Shown here piece by piece: positions 47,306-59,850 of a stretch of DNA of 64,000 nt. The notes under the pieces are model-generated. The model saw only the letters and a program-made list of their open reading frames with translations, was not told the DNA's origin and did not search any database. The DNA is taken from the NCBI RefSeq assembly GCF_963662255.1, contig NC_085067.1:6600428-6664427 (forward strand), read 5' to 3'. The number at the start of each line of letters is the position of its first letter. Positions within the stretch are counted from its first letter, which is position 1. Made by a program: the position numbers and the translations under genes. Source of the DNA: Cinclus cinclus. Taxonomy: Eukaryota > Chordata > Aves > Passeriformes > Cinclidae.

Positions 47306-48820
47306 TTAGAGTGGGAGACCTGGCCTCAAACACAAGCAAAAAGTGCAACACAAATATGAAATGTAAATGATTTGCAGCATAATCTTGTAATCTCTTGTCC
47401 ATGTAATTTCAAATTAACTGGTATTGGTGCAGTGACTGCAATCTCATCCTGCACCTTTGTAGGTCAGGTTTCTGTGCAGGTCCCAGTGAATTTCTGCATA
47501 GTTACAAGAACCTCAGGAACAGGCAGAGCCCATTTTACTTAGTAATGGAGTAGGTTGTGAACAGGTCTGTTGTTGAAGCATTTATTGTTTTTCAACTTAA
47601 GTTATGGTTTCATATAAATAATATATGTAGCTAGTCAATGCTTGGGAAATGCATTCTTTTCCTTGTGAAATATTTATGGACTTCAGTGCCTACTAAGTAC
47701 CCAGTCAATTTTGAGAATACAGCTCTAGTGAGAAGGCTTGGTTGCCTTTAAAGTCTTGGCCAGGGTGGGACAGACCTGTTAGCTGAGAGATACTGGAAAT
47801 CTGATTTTTTATCTATTGATTTGCCCCCCTTCTTCCCCCCTCTCTCTGTAGGGTCTGTCCATCCCCCCTCAGATTTGAAAATGGAATTGATATTGGTGGA
47901 GTTTTTGTACCGACAGAAAAGACAATGGAATCCTTTACATCAGTAGGGAACATGGTAAACATCATAATGTTGACCTGGTAAACATTATAATTCATAATGA
48001 AATGGAAATTTTCTGAGATTTTTACCTGTCAATCAAATAATAAAAATTATTGGAGTATTTTTCTATAACAAATTATAATCTCCAAAATGCTGTCACTATT
48101 CACATGTGGTGCTATTTTTCCCAGTATAGAATTCCCATATGTGGCTTCTGCATTTCTCACATCTTCTGAGGGAAAATGAGAATTAGTCCAGATATGGATT
48201 TACTGGTGGGATAATCCACAGTGATTTGGGATCATCTGAGACTCCCTGAGAGTTCTCCAGCCCGGGAAGAGGTGTTCCCATGGAAGAACTGCTGTGATTT
48301 AAGACAAAAAAGCAACATGGTCAGCCTTTACCTTTAATTCAGCCTTCTAATTCACTGCTGGGAATCGTGACCTTTTTGTCACAGGGCTCTGTCCTGCTCT
48401 TAGACTGGATTACAAAACTTTGTAATACATGAGACTTCAAAAAACTGGATGCCTGAATTTATTTATTTATTTAATTTTTTTTTTTTCCCAAGAATCAACA
48501 TGTCATCACTTGAAACAGGCACTTGGGGTATAGTGGTGGGTGAGCACTTTGAAGTACAGGAGCAGAGATGGCTGAAAATCTGGCACAATGGAATTCAGTC
48601 CTGCAAAAACCACCCTGAACCCAACAACTTGCAAATCTATTTGAACTGATTCAAGGCATCTGAACCATTTAAATAATTTTTTTTCTTCTTTTTTTTTATA
48701 TTGTCCAGCCCTGACTTCTGCAGGCTGCAGCAGCCAGTACTGGCACAGACCAATGACAAGCTGCTTTTACAACACTTACTGCAGTTTCCTGCTCTGGTGG
48801 CCTGTGAATGGATGATTTTC
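47306..48820. other. AT-rich unique non-coding sequence
   Basis: No gene or identifiable repeat seen. Confidence 0.5.
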
Positions 48821-48839
48821 TTTTTTTTTTTTTTTTTTT
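48821..48839. repeat. Poly(T) run, 19 T
   Basis: Nineteen consecutive T, the longest homopolymer in the window. No retroposon body recognised beside it. Confidence 0.9.
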
Positions 48840-51116
48840 CCTTAATAAACAGCCCTCATGTATCTGTCTGAAACCCACACCATTAAAGCCTTAACTCAGC
48901 AATCTAAAATGACGTATTTTTTCCCCTTACCTACATGTCGAATCATAAACATCAGCCTCAGTAATAAATATTTCTATTTTATATGGATAATTTTATGCCT
49001 ATCCCAGTTGAATTTTCAAGGCTAAGGACTTCAGTGTGAGATCCATGCTGCATGTTTAACAAACAAACAGTGAAAAATACGGTATGCTGATGTGGAGATT
49101 ATTATACATAAATCATTGAAAAATGCTCTTTTTGAGAGAAGACAATCACAAAAAGAGTCATTGACCTGAATAAAAGAAGCTCAGCTGTACTCCAGAGAAT
49201 TTGCCATTTTTGATACATGTTAGTGCTTGCTAACAATTGTAATTTATTAATCCTGTTCTCTCTTCTTTTCTTCCATACTTGCACATTTGATTTTTACTGT
49301 AAGCAAGAACTGTATTTATTTTCTAAGAGTGCAAATTGATCTTGTGGTTACTGATAAACAGTAAAAGCTACTTGATAGTCAAGATAATCTCTCAAAAGAC
49401 CCATAACCAAAGTAGGTAGAAAAGACTTGCTCACTGGATCATTCAATTTTAATATTTCTGAGAGAAAAAACAGTATTTGCATCCTGAAACAGAGCCAAGG
49501 ATATTCTGGACTGATTTGCGGGTCATAACTCTCCTCATGGTCTGTTTGGAAACAGAAGCTCCCTGCCTTGTGCAAATTGATGGAGCTCTGCTGCCCCAAA
49601 TGAAATACAGCCAGCTCTGCTGATACACTCCAGGATATAGAGCAGGGAGAGGATTTTTTTCATAGTATCTGGAAAACCAGGATGTCTGTTTTGCTATTTA
49701 AGTGGGAGCTGAACCCTTGGAAATTGTGTTCGTCATGCAGAGAAACCAGAAACAGTTTAGAGAGCACAGGTACCTTATTTTTATTTGCTTACCAAGTGTA
49801 TCTGTAATGCAGAGCTGCTGCTCAGGAACTATCAGGCCCCTGCTCCCTTCCATGCCAAAGCTCCCGTCTCCATTCAGTGTTTGCCAAACATGAATTCATG
49901 GCCATGTACAGATACCTGCACGTGCCCACCTGCACCAGCAGATGTGATTGTCTGTCTCCTCATGTCTCCGTTTTCCACATTTTTGAGTGTTTTATACAGC
50001 CAGAATTCTGCACAGGAAAGGACAGGAATCAAACAGAGTCCAGGGTAGGTAAACTTACCTCAGTAAATATCCAGTTCTGATTTGTAAGCACCAGATGCCT
50101 GTGTGAAATAGAAGTTTTCTCTCTCCCAACATTTCTTCCAGCTACCTGTAGAATTGCCTTTGAATTCAGCTGCAGCCTCAGGACCATGTTTTGTTCTATT
50201 AAACAAATGTTGACTTTTTTTTTTTTCTTTAATAAGAGCTGTTTTCTTCCTTTGACAAAGTACTCAGAATTTGTCTGAGGTTGTTTTTTAGGTCTTCCTT
50301 GAGTATGCTGTAAATTTACTGGCGGAAGGGACTGAGTATTTAGCTGATTTAGTTCTTGGGTTTCCCCCTAATTTGCAGCCACTCTCTCTGAAGGTGGGCT
50401 GTGATGTGCCTGCAGTCTCCACTCAAGTTTTAAATCTTACTCAGGTTCACTAAGTCCTGTGCAAAGCTTAGTTCTTCTCTAGTCTGGAAATGATTTTTTT
50501 CCCTGTTATGTGGCTAAGATGAGCTCCTTGCTTGCTAGAACACCAATCTCCCTTCACTGCTCCTCTTCAGGGCCAGGAAAAACTATTGAGGAGAAAAAGA
50601 GATGAAATAAACCAGCATGCAAAGAGAAATAACCAGGAAATATGTGGTATATTTCTGTAATATATTTCAGTAAAGTCTTAATGTGGACACAAGAGCATCT
50701 GTCTTTGTAGATAAATTTCTGTATTCTTAGCATTTATTGAATCAGCAATGTCCCCATCCATTATGTAACAAGAGCAGCTGGTCAGCCTTTCATGTGATAT
50801 ACAGTTTCCTTTCCTCATAGTAATGACAGAAAAATGCCATTATTCTTCAGCACCTTTCAGTTAATGTTCCTTCAGATTATCACCCTTACTTCTATGTAAA
50901 TGCAGACCCTAATTTAGAAGAATTAGCTTTGAACAAAGTATTATTTTATACTGGTAGGATTGGGAAAGAGCTTCTTTCCGAAAGGGAACTTGAACAGATT
51001 AAAGAAACTCTTGTCAGCATCATCCCTCCTGTGTGCCTGAGAAATTTGGAATGCAGTTTGGGTCTAGTCATTGGCCTCAGCCAAAGAAAATGAGCTAAAA
51101 GGGTGTATTTTACAAT
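48840..51116. other. Unique non-coding sequence
   Basis: A T12 run at 50215-50226. Nothing else recognised up to the LTR edge. Confidence 0.5.
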
Positions 51117-51684
51117 TGTTATAAATGAGAAACAAAAAGTCTCAATATTCAGCAAAATGTATATTGCTTTATTTGATATGGATGGAGCAAGCAGTGCTGG
51201 GCAACGTGAGGGGTCAGTGCCCACTCCACGCTCCATCAAACCTTGGTTTGAAGCCTCTTCCTATACCATGGTCTCTTGTTGTAATTTTTAACTTTGCCAG
51301 GTAAGCAATGGTGGTCAAATAAACATCCATAAAGTCTCTGGGTGACAGTCAGTCTCATAGATAACCATCTGGTCTTGGTAGATAAAAACCAGTAAAATTT
51401 GGGAAATCTTGTCTTTGTAGATAGGCAGCATTGATCAAACAAAGGCAGGAAGTCTGATTTTGCAAAATCCTTCGGACTACTGGAAAGTCTGATTTTGCAA
51501 ACTGGTAGTAGATACAACATATTTAGAAAACATAATATTCATAGCAGGGGGATTTAAAACAGAATGATTTAGTCATGTGTTTTCCTCTATCTAGTGTCCA
51601 TGCTTCACTTCAGACCTAAGTATTCTGGTTTATACAAACCCCAATACTTTTATGATTAACACAAATCTTTTATCAATTATCACA
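51117..51684 (-). mobile_element. Solo retroviral LTR (copy B), uninterrupted, 568 bp
   Basis: On the minus strand it begins TGTGATAATTGATAAAAG (at 51684) and ends CATTTATAACA (at 51117). It carries AATAAA (TTTATT at 51168-51173). It is collinear with copy A at 11554-12775 at about 96% identity and has the intact target site AAGTCTGATTTTGC at 51485-51498 where copy A has the nested insert. The flanks (CAAT left, GAAT right) differ at one of four bases and may be a decayed 4-bp target duplication. No internal retroviral genes are next to it. The 94-codon frame inside it is a shadow shared with copy A. Confidence 0.95.
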
Positions 51685-53594
51685 GAATCCTGCTCTCCAC
51701 CATAGGTACCTCTCTGACCCTCTGAGAAAACCTGCCACAGCTTCCCTCAATACTGGGACATCAGAGGATTCCTTAGCACATGTACAGATTGTGCCTTCCT
51801 TCAGTTCTCTCTGGATTTATTTATTATGTATGTTGGGAAAAATTTGACACCAGTGAAAACCTGATGTTTGTTATTTTAAACCTTTCAGGTGAGACCTCAC
51901 TTATTTCCATTCACCTGGTGCACCTCACAGAGGTTTGCTGTTACTCAGACCTCAGTGAGGAGCAGACAGTAGCTGAAGGAGTGAAAACCAGTTCTCCAGC
52001 AGGTACAGAGCTGCAAAGGGATCATCTGCTCCCAGCTGTGCAAGGACCTTGCACAATTCCTGCCAGTTTCTCTGCAAGACTAGGAACAAAAAAAAATCAA
52101 CAAACAGCAATGTAAAGAAGGTAAAGCAGCAGGGGTCTTTCCCATGTGGGCTCCTGCTTCTCTAAATGATGGTTTAATGCAAAGAACTAAATATGTTTTA
52201 TTATCAAACGAGCAATCTCAATGACACTTTTTGGGAAATTGTTGGAGTTTGGGGTCTGATACTCAGCCTGGTGAGGTAAGAGAAAATACTTCTCATTTTG
52301 TGTGTATTGGTTTGTTTTTTGTTTTTTTTTAGATATGGTGTCAGTAGCAACCCCAAAGTGGGGCAAATGTTAAATGTTTGGTATCAGACCATGGACTGCT
52401 TTCTAAAATGCTGAGTAAAGCTGTCTAGAGAGCAAAACATGTTTTAGGAAATGTTTTAGAGTGTTTGTCTCAACCAAATGAAAATAAGGCTCTTGTTGAA
52501 GGAAGAGCAAGTGAGCAAACAGGTTCATCTCACAGCATGCCAAAGCATGAGGATATTTCTATGGGGTGTAGGAGTCCAGGGCTCATGTTAATGGTCTCTT
52601 TGTTGAGATTTGTGCTCAATGTGTTGAGCACAATTCCTCCTCTTGGGTGGGTTCTGACTTAATAAAAATCCCAATTTTGGGGGGACAGAGGAGAGAGGAT
52701 GACCCCAAGGTTGGGTTATTTGCAGTGGCTGCAGGAAGACTGTGTCAAATCCTTGCTCTGGTTTATTTGAAGCCAGCTGAACCTTTCCTGTATCCCATGG
52801 TGTAAATCCACATCACCAGGGAATATGGTGACCACTGGGCTGCTGGCTATGCTGGGATCCTTTCCCAATCAGGTTTTGTCCACCAATCTCAAGCTGAGCA
52901 GGAAGATTCTTCCCAGAAAGGATTTTGTGAAAATTATGTGTTTCCCACAAAACATTTCAGTTCTGAGAAATCAGGATTTTCTTTCCCCCTGTTCCCCAAA
53001 AGAATGGAAGAACCCAAACCCCTCTAGTTGGAAAATGCCTAACACCAGCACTGAGCTCTGATGAGGTCAATTGCCCGCTTGCCTCCTTCCAGCATTTGTG
53101 TATTTTTATTTCAAAACAGTTTGAGAGCTGCTCTTCTGGCAGGAAATTGCAAAAAAACCAAGGCTGCATTTCAATTCAGCTGCAGCTTGCACTGAGGGCA
53201 GTTTTGAAATAATCTTTATATAGAAGATGTTGTCTCAACTACCTATTGAACATATTGAACCTCCCCCATGTCTAATCTCCCTGCTTTGTACAAAACATAA
53301 AATTTATCTCATAAACACCAGAACCAGTCCCTAAGAAAGAGGCCTGCAAAAAGAAGCTTTAGTAAGAGAAGCAGTAAGTCCATCCCAGAGGAACTTTCAC
53401 TGTCACATGATGACTAACTGGGAATGTGTATGCTGAGAAGGAAGGGAAGAACTGATAAGAGGTTCAGAAAGGTCAAAACCACAGATTTTATTGGCATTAG
53501 AAATGTGACCACTCTAAGCAGCATGTCCAGGGAGCAGCTTTCCTAGCCAGCTGATTACTGCTTGTATTCCTACCTATGCTGTTGGTTTCTTGAA
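51685..53594. other. Unique non-coding sequence
   Basis: A splice-donor-like GAG|GTAAGA at 52275 stands alone without a recognisable exon. Nothing else noted. Confidence 0.45.
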
Positions 53595-53745
53595 GGTTCT
53601 CAGATAAATAACCTTCCCCTTTGTGCTCCTGTTTCCCTCACTGTAAAGTGCTGTCAGTGATGTTTGTTGCCTTTGTAAAGCACTTTGAGATCCATGGGCA
53701 AAAGGGAGGTGTTAGAGTTGTTGTTAGTTCCAAAAGGGAAAAAGC
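53595..53745 (+). repeat. MIR-type SINE remnant (3' part)
   Basis: CTCCTGTTTCCCTCACTGTA and TTTGTAAAGCACTTTGAGAT with a later GTGTTAGAGTTGTTGTTAG match the core end and 3' region of MIR-like SINEs. Confidence 0.7.
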
Positions 53746-56700
53746 TGTAAAACTGAGGCCTGAAGTCATCCTTATTTTTCTATGTCTTTTTCGTCTTAGT
53801 AATATTTTGTCTTTTGGGAAGAAACTACTCATTGCAAACCAGTGAATTCAGAAGTGGCCAACAGCTTTGACTTCTGAGTCAAGAGGGAAACCTTCCTGTG
53901 GCTGAGTTGTGTGCAGGGATATGGAAAGTCATTTCCAGGGGACAGAGGGTGACAATTCTCTGGGTGTCCCACTGGAAAGCTGGGTCAGGGGCAAGCCAGG
54001 GGTGCTGAGCTCAGAGTCAGACGTGCAGATCCCTCACCAGCCCTGTGCCAAAGCTGTCCTTTGGCTGGTCACAGGATTTCTCCTGGCATGGGGCTGTCCT
54101 GGGATATATCTCCTCTTTGTGTACTCCAGATCCCCAGCCTGGGCACGTTTTCACTCTGCTCCCTCCTTCAGGTTATTGCAGCTTGTGCTTGTGCCATGGT
54201 CAGAGCACTCAGCCCCCCAGGCAGTGCCCATCCCCAGCAGCATCTCTGTGTACAGCCAGGGCAGGCACAAACAAGAAATGGGCTTTGTTCATGAGTAAAA
54301 CCAGACTGAAACAAAGATAAGGTGCATCAAATAGAAATCATATATTATCTAAAAAAACTCCACATTTTTGCCATTTCCTCTACACAAATTACTGCATTTA
54401 GGTCACAATGAAAAAAAATTTGATGGCTTGGAACCCTTGTTACTATTGCCATGGGCCTCACAGCAATCAATAATACAGCCAAAGCAGCTGTATTTGGAGA
54501 CTTTGTTCTGCCATTTGATTCCTAAACAGATTTTTCATTACCAAATTAGAGAATGAAACAAATGACTATTCAAGAGGGCTTGTTATTGAATGAGGTTTTA
54601 TAGTCCAGTGCCACAGCTTATGGTCCATATGGAAGCCCAGCTGAGAAATCCAGCCCTGCTTTATCAGCAAAGTTACAAATATTTACTGAGAACAGAAGTC
54701 AAATGGGAAGGACTGTCTGATCCAAGCTATGCATGCGTGTAACTACTCAAAGCATGAAAACAACAGTTTTTTCTCAATTTTTCTTGCTGTATGGGTGGTC
54801 CCCAGTGTTATCCATAAATAATCTTATTTTTTTTTTAAAACTTTGTACAAGATAAAGAGGATAATAACCGTACCAGCTTCACCAACCCGTGGAGAGAACA
54901 GCTGAAGAGAGCATGTGAAATTGCTGTGATGAATAGCAGAAGTGGGGAAGGCTTCTTGCAGTGAGAAAGATCTAAGCAGCACATCAGGCCAGGAGGCAAA
55001 CTGAGAGAAAACCTGTTTGGATGTGACCAGGTAGGTGGCTAGGATTGAATTAGAAGTGATGTATGGTGTTAAAGAATGGAAAGCTAGCACGTCCTCTGTG
55101 CAACAGAAAACCAAAGAAAAATAAGTGCATCAAAATATGTGATTTAAACCTTGTCAAAATTAAGGAGGAAGCACTTAAGTGCTGTTCTGAAGAAAGAGCT
55201 TGAACTCAATCATAGAAAAGAGTTTCTAGAACAGCTATAGAGAACCTTCCTCCTCTTCAGAGATGCTGAAAGAGAAAATAGCGTGTGCCTTTCTATTAAA
55301 AATGTATCTCTCCAAGGAGGAAAGGCTTGAAACCTGAATACTTCAAAGATATTAACCCCAATGTGCTCTAGTTAACTCTTGCAGTGATGGGCAGCAAAGG
55401 TGGTGTCAGAACACTTGAAAACAGTGACCTGGAAAACCTCTGTTTCAGAGGCAAGACCAAACTGTTCTGTCTGCCTAAGACACTGGCCACATTCCTTATG
55501 TAAAGATGGGCTATGTGCAAACCACACCTGCAGCATCCCAGCCTCCCCTCTGCCTTCGGGAAGTGCTGAATATCCAGGTAGCTCAGTCCAAGGAGGTACA
55601 AGCTGACTGACCCCTTTAGCTGCAGATGCCTCTGGAGTGTTGGCAGGACTTGCAGAGCTTTAATCTGCTGCCTCTGGCCACACACCACATTTGCCTTGTG
55701 AAGGCCTCAGGCTGGTTCCACTCTCTGCTTCCAGCAGCAATCCAAATGTTAAAGATCAGCACACTGGATAAATATTAACAGAATTTCAGGCCAACAGCTC
55801 AGCTGTGAAACACTGCCATGTGCTGAGATTTTTTCCTGTTCTGTAGCTGTCCGTGGTGTGAGCTTGTGTCAGCAGCTCTTCTCCATTTCACCAATGACAG
55901 CTGTAAGCCTCCTCTATCAACAAGCTGGCTTAAGCCATGACACAATTGCCTTTGCTGTCTCTGTGCACTTAGCAATCTCTGCCTCCTGCTCAGAGTGTTC
56001 TGGAAGCTCACATGCATCGTGGTGGGACACTGACTCTACTTCTGGCGCAGTGACGAACAGATGTCAGGAGAAAAATGGCAACAGGAGAAAGCCTAAAAAA
56101 AGCATTTTCCATCAGAGGCACTAGAAAAGTGTAGGAGAGTCTTTCCTCAGGTTGTTCAACAGCAATCAGTACAATGTTGTTTAGGTCATTCTTCTACTGA
56201 GGTTCCCTCAGGCAATAAGCACAGAAAGTTACTTTCCCATTAGAATATTGGTGGAGCTTTTGTAGCTGACAGTGTGGCCAACCCTGGACTGGAATTTCAA
56301 TACATTGAATCCTCTCTAAGAGAGAACTAAAACTTGTGGGTAAGTACATTACCAGAAGAGGTATCTGTATGGCATTCACAGAAAGTACTATGCATTTCAG
56401 AATACACTTGATTTTTAAGTAGTTCTTGAACTCCCAAGTGCTTAAATCACTTCTGAAAGTAAAATAGTGACTCTTGAGTCAGAAGCTTTTGAAAATACTA
56501 TCCTCTGTGTTTTCCAGTTATGCTCTTCTTCAAGCACTTAAGTGATTTTTAAAGGCACTGATCACCCACGGGTTGTGTTGCTGTTTCTGACAGTTGTGAG
56601 CAGTCAGCAACCCCTGAGAAGTTGAGAAATTTGGTGCCTCAGTTCATTTGCCTGGAGTTTAAAACTGTGGCCTCTGCTTTCATTGACTTTTGAGACAGGT

Positions 56701-57270
56701 GAAGTTGATAAAGTGAACAATATAAAAAGTGCAGCAGACCATTAAAAAGCAGGGAAGATGATGAGAAGAGATTGTGGCCAAGATTAAAAGACAGGATTTC
56801 ATTTAGATGTTTTCCTTACGCCAAGACTTCCTCTTTATTGCCTTTTTTTTTCCGTCATGTGGAGTTGCACTGAAAAAGCTGCAACCTGAATCTCCAACAC
56901 TCCTGTATTTTATCACACTCAGTGATGCACATCCCTGTGAAAAGCACGTGAAATATTTTTGTGGTTAAATGTTACCTGTCTTGGTGGAAGCAGAAGGCTC
57001 ACATACAGAGCTTGTAGGAATGAATAATTTCCTAACTTGCAGTCTCTGCAGCTCCCCCTTGTCTGGAGCTGTTCTCATCCTGAACCCAGCCAGGGCCTGT
57101 CCCTGAAGTCACTTGAAACCTGGGCTGGAGGATTCGTGCCACAACACTGCACTGGTGTCCTGTGGCAGCACTTCTGTGCTGGCTCTGTGCTCTCTGGCTG
57201 CAGCTCCTCCTGCTCGAGCTCCTCTGAGGCTCTGTGAGGTTTCATATTTGATTTTGGAGGTCTGGACAAT
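53746..57270. other. Unique non-coding sequence
   Basis: A perfect 14-bp palindrome AGCACTTAAGTGCT lies at 55170-55183 and a related CACTTAAGTG at 56535-56544. No gene recognised. Confidence 0.5.
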
Positions 57271-57490
57271 CCCGCTGCTTGGATCTCCTAAGTTAAACAG
57301 GGCCAGACCTGGTTACTTCTTGGATGGAGTGACCTCCAAGGAAAACACAGGTGTTGACCTGCAGGAAGTGTGATGGTGATTTGGGAGGTGGCTGAGTTCC
57401 CTCCCTCAGGATTGAACTGGTCTCTCCAGGGCCAGAAAGTGTAGTACTGGCAGAGATGACAACTTCCAGAGGTCAGGGCAGGAGGGCAAA
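57271..57490 (+). repeat. 5S-rRNA-derived SINE (AmnSINE1-like) or 5S pseudogene
   Basis: The segment 57278-57354 is a decayed copy of the 3' two thirds of vertebrate 5S rRNA: CTTGGATCTCCTAAGTTAAA, CAGGGCCAGACCTGGTTACT, TCTTGGATGGAGTGACCTCC and GGAAAACACAGGTGTTG line up with the 5S internal control region and 3' arm. The homology does not stop at the 5S end. GCAGGAAGTGTGATGGTGAT and GGAGGTGGCTGAGTTCCCTC follow, resembling the body of amniote SINEs with a 5S-type head, and AACTTCCAGAGGTCAGGGCA may be a later SINE block. Both internal promoter boxes carry changes, so pol III activity is unlikely. I favour a SINE over a plain pseudogene because of the continuation, from memory of the family only. 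Confidence 0.65.
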
Positions 57491-57494
57491 CCAA

Positions 57495-59654
57495 TGTCTG
57501 TTTATTTTCTTTGCAAGGCCATGAGGAAAAGTTCCTGCCCTTGAAATGAGGCACCTCTGGTGTGATTAAAGAAGTCAACAAAACTCTGCTTCTTTAAAAC
57601 TGGGAAATCACCTTTTTAAAAGATTACACCTACAGGATTCCAGGAGGTCAGAAAACATCCTTAGGCTACAGATTCTTAATTTCTCTCCTCCACTCTGGCC
57701 ATGTAGTCACATTTCCTGCCCACAGGATCAGTCTGTGCAGTGCTAAAACTGCAAAATGGATGGGACAGCTTCTACCTGCCTTCCTCACACTGCAGATCCA
57801 GGCACTGTTCCCCACTACGTGGAAGGAGAACAACTACTGAAACGTTTTTCATCCCAACCAGGATTAAAGCAATTGCTTCCTGTGCATGGCCAACTGTTTC
57901 AAGTGTCACTTAGAAGAGGTGTAGGAGCAATCAGGTCCATTGGAGATCAGATACAATCTGTGGCTTGTCTTAGATTTTAACGTAACAGGTTAACTTGGAA
58001 TGAAATACTGATTTCTGTTTTATCAAAATCAGTTTGCTTTTTCATCATTTTAGGTCAAACTTACTTTTTGCTTCACACTTTTTCTAAGTGCCCAAGTAGT
58101 AGTGGATGAGAGTCCTGTAACATAAATCTTTCAACCTCTTTGGACTCTTTCCTGAGTATTACACCTGGCTCAAAACTTCAGCTCTTTAAATGAGAAAAGA
58201 TGCTGTGGTTCCTCTCACTAAAGCTGGACACTGATCTCATTAACATCAGGTTTACTCCTGTGAAATACTTTTCTCCAATCAGCACACTGTTGCAATGATG
58301 TGCCTTAAGGTGAAATCTATCTTTAGAGCAGATATTTTTCTTCATGAAGGAGAACTTTTTGCTGATTTCCTCCCTTGCACAGTCTATTGATCATTAATTT
58401 ATTACATCTTTCTGTGGGACAGTGCTGAATGCCTGCTGGATTATAAGGTATTGAAGCACTGTTCATTACTGATTTATTGAAGCCTGTAGAGGGAACAGAA
58501 CAAAACAGTGCTAAGCATGTTTGAAACCGAAGTCAAATGAATGTAAAGCATATGCTCAATGTAAGTGCCTCTTTAAATGTTGTCCCAGCAGAAGGATGGA
58601 TTTTGTATCCTTAAGGGTTTTGCCTTAAATCATAGGGGTCAAAATTCAGAGTTTGTTTCACTGAATCAGGCAGCTTAATAGAAATGAGCTATTTCTGATC
58701 TCCCACTGCTGGCACTTCCCTTGCAGACAGGTGCTTGGGTGCTCCATCTCATCTGCTGCTTCTCTTGGTTAGTGCTGCAGTTCTTCGTGTACATTTTTGC
58801 CAGTTGCAGCTGGAATTGCCACTTCCTATTTGAGAGGAGCTGGAGGGAGCAAGTACAGTTTCTAGATTTTGTGTGGGTTTAGGCATCTTCATGACAGCTT
58901 TACTGAGCTTGCTTGTGTTATGCTCTTCCTGGCATTTCCTCCTTTTGAAGTCATTAAAACCAATTTCATATTTATAAATAAAGTGTCCTAATGCATCTAA
59001 TAGATGATGAGGTCTGGCTGCTGCATGCTTTTCTTTTTAATGTTTACGCCAGGTGCCTCTTGCTTTCAAGGAGCCAAGCAATGAATAAATTTAACAGATA
59101 TTTCTTTTAATTAGCCCCCAAAGAGCTGGCAATGAAAAACACTATCAGAAACATTCTAGTGCTTTAGAAAATATAAGACTTCTTCACAAAGCCTCTACAC
59201 AGAATTACAGAACAGCAATAAAATCATCACTTGCATGCAGAAATAGATTGTTTACACAGGGATCTCTTATGAACTGGCATTTATTATGATTAACTTCTAA
59301 TCACACAAACGTTTCTACACACGCATCTGAGCAGAGCCACTGAAATCAGTGGGACAGGTCTGCTGCCTGACATTAGGTACAGACATTAAAGTTTGTAGGA
59401 TTAGAGCTCCATTTGTGTGTATCTCTAAGATACACACAAATCTTTGCCTTCCCTCAGAAGGGGGAAGGAAAATTTATGTTCCAGATTGGTGTAATTACTG
59501 TAGGACATACAATATTGGCAAACTAGATTCTCTGAATGTCTGCAACATTTCAAAGTAGTTTAAGATAGAGGCTAAAGGCTGACAGTTTCTTATTCTGACT
59601 TACATTCTGCCCCCTCTGCTTTTGATTCTGCATTCAGAGCTGCCATAAGAATGT
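57495..59654. other. Unique non-coding sequence
   Basis: No gene recognised. The segment 59335-59412 (TGAAATCAGTGGGACAGGTC and onwards) has a faint likeness to old CR1/L3 3' sequence, too weak to call. Confidence 0.45.
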
Positions 59655-59850
59655 CAGCACTGCAATAAATATGCATTTATGTAGCACCTTTTCTTTTTTA
59701 AGTTTTATAAACATTTTACAGACAACCCTTTATATTCACAGATCTTAAAGTATTTTAAAATCTCTGTTAGTATTGTTTTCCTCCTTTTACTGAGGGAGCA
59801 ATGGATGTGTTTCCAGGGGAGTGACTGACCCAGGAGCCAGTGCTTTCAAA
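59655..59850 (-). repeat. MIR-type SINE remnant (minus strand)
   Basis: Plus-strand blocks TATGCATTTATGTAGCACCT, CACAGATCTTAAAGTATTTT, TTCCTCCTTTTACTGAGGGA and GGAGTGACTGACCCAGGAGC follow the reverse order of MIR-like SINEs (3' part first). Confidence 0.65.

Noticed and set aside
57278..57354. Functional 5S rRNA gene
   Set aside because: The 5' third is missing, the internal control region carries several changes, and there is no T-run terminator directly after it.
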